A stretch of 64,000 nucleotides of DNA, from positions 119,703,653 to 119,767,652 of the forward strand of contig JBOZIK010000001.1 in assembly GCA_051453625.1 (NCBI GenBank). Reading direction: 5' to 3'. The DNA comes from Welwitschia mirabilis (taxonomy: Eukaryota; Gnetophyta; Gnetopsida; Welwitschiales). Of the stretch, positions 58,650-64,000 are shown piece after piece (the stretch's first letter is position 1; each line of letters opens with the position of its first letter). The position numbers and the translations under genes were made by a program. The notes beneath the pieces were generated by a model. That model saw only the letters and a program-made list of their open reading frames with translations. It was not told the DNA's origin and ran no database searches.

Positions 58650-60290
58650 TGAGTCCTCCCAACTATTGATGTAGGTCCCGATCTATTTTCTTATATAGAC
58701 TGCACCCACCAAGGATCTTATTCCATTTTTTCTAGCAAATCATCCCAATCTTGACTTGTTCTAGTTAGCATAGGAACTTGAGATTCTTGTGGAATCATAT
58801 TAGCCATAGCAATCTAATCCATTAATTCCTGCCAATTGATAATATAATATTCACAACCATAGTTATTACAGATTGGACAGACAACATTAGGAGTTAATTT
58901 TCTAATAATATTAGGCATAGGTTGAGTATATGAGGGTAGTTCAGGTGTGTTTAAGAATAATTCAGTAAATTACTCCATTGTAGTGTCTTCTAGGACTGAT
59001 GGTAAGTCTTCAAGTGGAATAAATTCTTCTTCATGTTCTAGAAATGGACCAATTGGAATACTATTTTTGGTGAGAAAATATTTCTAATTATTATGCATTT
59101 TATAATATATCTGATTCCATTTTAGATAGTGCATATTCCACTAAGAATGACTTGGAAATTCCCATATAGTATCTAATATAACTAATTCTTGTATTATTTC
59201 ATTCATCACTGAAGATCTTCTAGTGAATGTTGTCTTTCCTTTGGATTGCATAACATCATCTTTCTTGTTAGGGAGCTTCTAACCAAACCTGTCTCTGATA
59301 ATTGCCATATTTTTGTAGCACCTGTCTAAACTATAAGTAAATGTAGTACTTACACAATTTTTAAGAGGAATCATGGTAGGAGGGGATTTTACTCTTAACA
59401 TCTACAAAGGGTGAAGATTATATAACCAATCCCTAACTTTCTCAGGATTCAATGTCATAGGATAAAGACCTACATTTGGAATATGATTAATGCTACTAAC
59501 TCAAAGGCATGTATCAAGGTCTGTGATATATACATACATATACCAAGCTCCTTTAGTTGGTGCCTTATCTAAAATAGAACAAAGGTAATAAGGTCTACAT
59601 ATAGGAGTTCCTTGACATTCTATATAACTAGAGAAAGTTGTAATGTAATAAAGGAAATATAAAGGAAAAGAATTAGTATTGGTCAGGTTATCTGGATATT
59701 AATCTTTTACTAAGTGTGTAGTATCTAAATCTTCTTTTTTAGGAGTAAAGCCAAATTCTTTCCACCAAGTTGCAAATTTTGTCCATTCCTTTGGAATGTC
59801 AACACACTCTATACTCCATCTTAAACTTGTTTTTTCCATATCTAACTAGATTATCTTGTTCAAGAAGTATGACTGTTGTCTACAAAATAATGGCCATCTG
59901 AACCAAAAATAATCAACAAACTGATTAGTAGCCATATAAATAGTATTTTATAATGGATTTACCTTTTTCCACTTGATTTCAACTTGAAAATACTACTTCA
60001 ATCGATGCTTAACATTTCACATAGCATCCTGATTATCTTCTTCAAACACTTCCATATTCACTGGGAGTGTTTCATCTTCTTTTCTGAATTTAGTCATCAT
60101 TTTACAACTTCTTAAAGACCATCTAGATAATTCTAATAAATTATGGAGGCTGGCCCTATGTAACTCAGTAAGTCTCATATGAAACACTTCAGCTTTTTTG
60201 GGAATTCTCTATTTCTTACGTTGATAAGGATCTTGACTTACTATTATAGGTCTAAGAATTCCTATAACATTTGCTTCACCTTCAACCATT
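58650..60290 (-). pseudogene. unknown ORF following RNase H in the pararetrovirus-like segment
   Basis: About 540 codons read on the minus strand with only a few stops and shifts, markedly better preserved than the flanking gypsy sequence. It is rich in Trp and Tyr. Near the C-terminus CPICNNYGC (58850-58880) is a possible metal-binding Cys cluster. It begins just after a sequence that looks like an RNase H end and finishes shortly before the TATA-bearing intergenic region. No enzyme motif was recognised. It could be the unknown-function ORF of a florendovirus-like pararetrovirus, or a protein of another retroelement. Stops occur near 59978, 59700, 59510 and 58980. Function unknown. Confidence 0.5.
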
Positions 60291-60303
60291 TTCATTTTTG
60301 TGT

Positions 60304-60470
60304 TAGCAAGCTCTCTAGTTAACAAATTAGTTAATAAGTTTTTATCTCCTTCAATATGTTGAACCTCATATTTATAGCCTTCTAGAAGTATACTTCATAC
60401 CTAAGTGATCTAACCTTTATGATTGGATAATGTCTACTCTTTTTGCTCCTGTCATACCATAAACTTTTTT
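60304..60470 (-). pseudogene. RNase H C-terminal fragment of the pararetrovirus-like segment
   Basis: On the minus strand YKYEVQHIEGDKNLLTNLLT (60320-60378) matches the end of RT-linked RNase H domains, where a tyrosine/histidine strand is followed by G..N..AD.LTR. It is followed in frame by a short linker that reads into the unknown ORF. The catalytic part upstream is not recognisable. Confidence 0.5.
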
Positions 60471-60480
60471 ATGATTATGA

Positions 60481-61195
60481 GATAAGTTAGAGGAACTAAT
60501 TTACACTTCATTATATAACTCAATGAAAGTGATTACAATAAGTACATTAATTTCATAATTTAGTGGATATGTTGGAGTTCTTTTATTCCATGGCTAGTTA
60601 AAGGGTGGATCTCTAGAAAGTGGCTAATAATACCATTATATGCTACAAGTAATGTATCTTTTTATTTTACTTTTGTATATGTAAATCTATCTTTTAGTAA
60701 TTAAAATAATTTTCTTTCTTCTTGTAGAATAAGGTGGTAGATCTATGTGTCTTTAAGAAGAAGTCATGAGTGGATACCACTAGATTGGATGTGTTAGAAG
60801 CCCATAATACCTATCTATTAGCACACTTAGTTAAAAGTGAGCATATGATTCAAGCTCATTTAGATTAACAAGTCATTACCATTAATGAAATTACTTCATT
60901 ATACCATATTGGACAATTATCTTGCAAGTGCTTGTTAGGCATCTTGGTAATCTATAGTAATCTTTAAAGCCTGCAGGAGCTTCATCATCTTTATATTATA
61001 TTGATCTGGCTATTTTTTCTACTTTTTAAGTTCTTATAATAGAGACTAGATCAACTAGTATGAAGTATGTTATCAGCTTCATGGAAGGTAAGAGCCTATT
61101 CATTATTTCTCTAATGATCTTTCTCCTTCCAAGAAGGCCTTATTTTATTACCCTTTTTTCTTAGTGATCTAGATGTATTACTTAAGTTTTTTATA
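60481..61195. other. leader part of G2, unassigned
   Basis: AT-rich sequence between the pararetrovirus-like segment and the microsatellite. A broken plus-strand frame (LDVLEAHNTYLLAHLVKSEH, about 60790-60850) looks coiled-coil-like but is unassigned. Confidence 0.3.
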
Positions 61196-61242
61196 GCTAT
61201 CTTCTTCTTCTTCTTCTTCTTCTTCTCTCTCTCTCTCTCTCT
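61196..61242. repeat. (CTT)n-(CT)n microsatellite at gap edge
   Basis: CTTCTTCTT followed by CTCTCT up to the gap at 61243. Confidence 0.95.
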
Positions 61243-61358
61243 NNNNNNNNNNNNNNNNNNNNNNNNNNNNNNNNNNNNNNNNNNNNNNNNNNNNNNNNNN
61301 NNNNNNNNNNNNNNNNNNNNNNNNNNNNNNNNNNNNNNNNNNNNNNNNNNNNNNNNNN
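61243..61358. other. assembly gap, 116 N
   Basis: Gap beginning in a CT run; probably simple sequence. Confidence 0.9.
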
Positions 61359-61464
61359 TTCTAACTGTATTAGAATTATTTTAGATTTTTAATGAAAAGT
61401 GATAGTTTTTTGATATATTTTTCCATCATTTTTTATTCTAGTAGATCAAGAAAATAGTCATTTA

Positions 61465-61489
61465 TCATATTCATGACTCTAATACCCCT
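61465..61489 (-). other. degenerate primer binding site of G2
   Basis: On the minus strand, directly after the 5' LTR, GGGGTATTAGAGTCATG differs from GGTATCAGAGC by two C-to-T changes. This supports initiator-Met tRNA priming and the minus orientation of G2. Confidence 0.65.
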
Positions 61490-61904
61490 TGTAATATTTC
61501 ATATTACTAAATTAATATTGGTCTTATATTTAATAAGTAATAATTAGAAATTAAAAGGGATACGAAAATTAATAGAGTATCAACTGAGTAGCACAAAATT
61601 ATTTCTTTATTAGAATAGTAATAATCAGGAATTCACACCTTGCTATAGCCCTATATTAGTGGCTAAGAATAAAGACATGAATTATGATCTTAGCCCCACT
61701 CTTGAACCCCTAGGGAATTAGCTAAGTTTGTTGTCAATTATAATCATCTAGTCTATACATCCTCATCTAATACTATAGTCTTATATATAAGATAAAGTGA
61801 TAAATGTTATAAATTCAAGTGTCACATCCTTCCATTATAATGATAGTTATCCTTAACTATATGATCCTTACATAAGTAATTATACTTAATAATGAAGAAT
61901 CACA
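61490..61904 (-). repeat. 5' LTR of G2
   Basis: The plus strand starts TGTAATATTTC at 61490 and ends near GAATCACA at 61904. Internal blocks match the complement of the G1 LTR, for example CTTAGCCCCACTCTTG against AGAGGGGCTAAG. Confidence 0.75.
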
Positions 61905-64000
61905 ATGCTTGTAAAATGGCATGATAACCTTTTATCATCATTAAAACAAGGAAAATGGAAGAGTTAAGGGTATGTATGAAATTTATCTAAGTATATTAAG
62001 TCCTTGAAAAGCTAATTTAATTCCCTACTTGATCTACAAACTAGTCCTTAAAAGCAATATGACTGGAATGGTTTACTATATGAAAGCCTTATGTTTAATA
62101 TGGGAAGGTATTATTTAATAATAATTAATAAAGAAATAATGTTTTAAAAACTAGAATTATAAATTTTTTGTTCTTTCTATATGCCCACTTTACAATTATG
62201 AGTTTTATATTAAAGATCATAATAAAGATCTACAAAATGAGAGGTAAAATTCTTGAAAGTAGAACATCATTATTACTAACTAAATAGAATAAGAACTTAA
62301 GTAGTATAAAGTAATAAAAGAAGTCTATATATTGAAATACTAACAATAATAGTAATGAAGACTTCACTATAAATTAAGAATCATCTCTCTGTATAACCAC
62401 CTGAGAGTAAGAACCTTCTTCTGATGGATCTAGAAGATTAGGAAGTATCTCATCTTAAACATCATCTAAAAGTAAATAGTCCAAATTAATAGATCTACTA
62501 TAATAATGATTAAGAAAACTGATAATTCACTTTAATGAATTTGCTAAATGCACATTTAAAGTTCTATATTGATAATAGAAGATAATAAATTCTTTTTTTT
62601 TTACTACAACAATCCTTTACAATGAATAATTTAGCACTCATTTCATATACTCTACATGAACACCCTTCTATGCAAGTATAGCAAGTATTTCTTTAGTTTG
62701 TTCTTGTTTATTGTAATGGAACTAGATTTCTAGATGGAGCAAAGCTGGCTAAGCCTATGAAATATCAAAAAACATAAAGAATATAGTTAAGAATCTATTA
62801 ATATAAACACAAGCCCTTAGAAGGGAATAAAAATTAATAAATTACCTTTAACATGTAAAGGTAAATATCAAATGTTTTACACTAGTTCATCTTATAAGGG
62901 TTCATACAATAAATCACCTTAAGTTTATTAATCATTATTTTAAAACATTTGTGAATTACATTATAGGAATCATCTCTAGGTAATTAGAAGAAAATATTCC
63001 CAACCTAGCCCATTGAAAATTCTTCTTAAAGTTGCATATTTATTGATCATGAAAAATGAAATCCTCTTGATGAGATCATTTAGTGGACTACTTTATAATC
63101 AGTACTTCCACCAATTTCGCTTGATTAATCTTGGTAATTAGGGCCTATATTTTTAACAAAAATTGGAGACCACATTAGAAAGAGTTTTTTTGATGTCAAA
63201 ATAAAGGGGAAATGTGGTGTCATTAGTTTTGTAAATGGATGAGTAGTAGTAATTAAAATATACAATTTAACTCTAGTTAACATAATAAATCTTTTTAGAT
63301 CAAAATATAAAGTTATAAAGAAGTTGACAAATTACACAAATGAGCAAACATCAATGAAACCATTAGGACAATCTTCCATGAATTTAGAGATTATTAAAAT
63401 TTCTAATATAAATAATGAGGGTAATTCATTAAGATAATTTACTTTATCTCTCAAATTAATACTTTAATATTCATTCATACTAAGATTCCATTTCTTGTAG
63501 GAAGGAGAACAAGAACAAATCTTAGAGAAATATTGAAACATAAAGAAATGTTAATCATTCTACCAAAAAATCATACAATCATGAAATGGAGGAGAAGTAT
63601 AAAATGTGCATATAAATGCACTATAACTTAATGCTTGTTTTCCTGAATAATCAAAGTAAAGCTTTACTCTTCCTCCTCATCATCTGATGGGATCAAAACT
63701 AATAAATGGGTGTGTAAAGAAAGGGTCTTTCATCTCCTTTATGACTGTGAAGTTCTTAATGATGATTTTTCTTATGTGTCCATATTAATGTTGAACATAT
63801 CAAGATCTAGAGGTAAAAAGTTTAAAAATATATAATTATAGGAAAAAGGGTATCTTATTAGAATAGACTACACTAGTGGAAGAATAAGCAAGGTTTTGTT
63901 CCTTATTATAAGAAGGGACGATGTCATAAAAATTAATTTAAGGAAGGGAGGATAAAGAAATGATGATATCTAATGAAATATTAGTTTGTCTAATATTTAC
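61905..64000. other. AT-rich stretch, nothing recognised
   Basis: No ORF above background, RNA gene or known element was found. On the minus strand an acidic segment (DDEEEE, near 63670-63690) stands out but has no supporting frame. Confidence 0.45.

Larger units (their letters stand above)
57961..60480 (-). mobile_element. endogenous pararetrovirus-like segment
   Basis: On the minus strand, in order: the C-terminal end of an RNase H (60470-60304), a long unknown ORF (60290-58650), an intergenic region with a TATA box (58640-58140) and a possible next ORF start (58130-57960). This is the order expected when a circular plant pararetrovirus genome is cut open upstream of its intergenic region. 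A florendovirus-like origin is possible because those viruses have an ORF of unknown function after RNase H. It has fewer stops than the surrounding gypsy element. An alternative is a captured region of another retroelement. No movement protein, capsid or RT core is visible. Confidence 0.45.
52402..61904 (-). mobile_element. Ty3/gypsy chromovirus-like element G2, same family as G1
   Basis: Inverted relative to G1. The LTRs at 52402-52845 (3' in element sense) and 61490-61904 (5') resemble the G1 LTRs after reverse complementing. The 5' LTR is followed by a recognisable primer site and the 3' LTR is preceded by a polypurine tract. In element order it holds an unidentified leader with a TC/CTT microsatellite and gap, a pararetrovirus-like segment, the TGATGTCA minisatellite, gag, protease/RT, RNase H and integrase. 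The target duplication is weak (ATGTA against ATGCT). All ORFs are broken. Confidence 0.8.

Noticed and set aside
1-64000. Host genes, tRNA or rRNA genes
   Set aside because: No intron-exon gene structure with a recognisable protein, no tRNA cloverleaf and no rRNA core sequence was found. Everything identifiable is retroelement- or pararetrovirus-like.

Overview
The window reads as AT-rich, CpG-poor plant nuclear DNA made almost entirely of decayed retroelements. No intact host gene, tRNA or rRNA is visible. The longest retroelement reading stretches are about 90-150 codons, and every element carries stops and frameshifts. Recognisable parts are plant Ty1/copia (Sirevirus-like), Ty3/gypsy and LINE proteins, plus a stretch that looks like an endogenous plant pararetrovirus. 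The species cannot be named from this sequence.

Layout. (1) 1-5625: a Sirevirus-like copy, S1, cut by the window start. It has gag, protease, an extra envelope-like ORF (aORF) and two partial LTRs around a gap. (2) 6493-11662: a gypsy copy, G1, with 425-bp LTRs and a perfect 5-bp target duplication (GAGAT). It has lost most of pol and carries a 1.6-kb minisatellite in its leader. (3) 11800-25500: a dispersed repeat R in two copies, two LINE remnants and a solo Sirevirus LTR. (4) 26480-42240: a degenerate Athila/Tat-like gypsy element, interrupted inside its integrase by the most complete Sirevirus-like copy, S2 (31117-41932). S2 itself carries an inverted LTR fragment. (5) 45490-51810: a third Sirevirus-like copy, S3, with a perfect initiator-Met primer site and a large pol deletion. 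(6) 52402-61904: a second copy of the G1 gypsy family, G2, on the minus strand, with near-complete pol and the same leader minisatellite. A pararetrovirus-like segment (about 57960-60480) lies in its leader. (7) 61905-64000: nothing recognised.

The most notable signals are as follows. All three Sirevirus-like copies keep the aORF although two have lost integrase, reverse transcriptase and RNase H. In all three the aORF is preceded by a GTCAAC/GTTGAC motif cluster and a TATAAAA box, the same architecture as the LTR U3, which suggests a dedicated internal promoter. The gypsy leader minisatellite repeats TGATGTCA and TGACATCA, the two expected CpG-decay products of the palindrome TGACGTCA. The pararetrovirus-like piece has the order RNase H end, unknown ORF, intergenic TATA box, possible next ORF start.

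Several N-gaps are bracketed by duplicated sequence, so part of the apparent structure may come from assembly. Boundaries of degenerate elements are approximate and all similarities were judged by eye.
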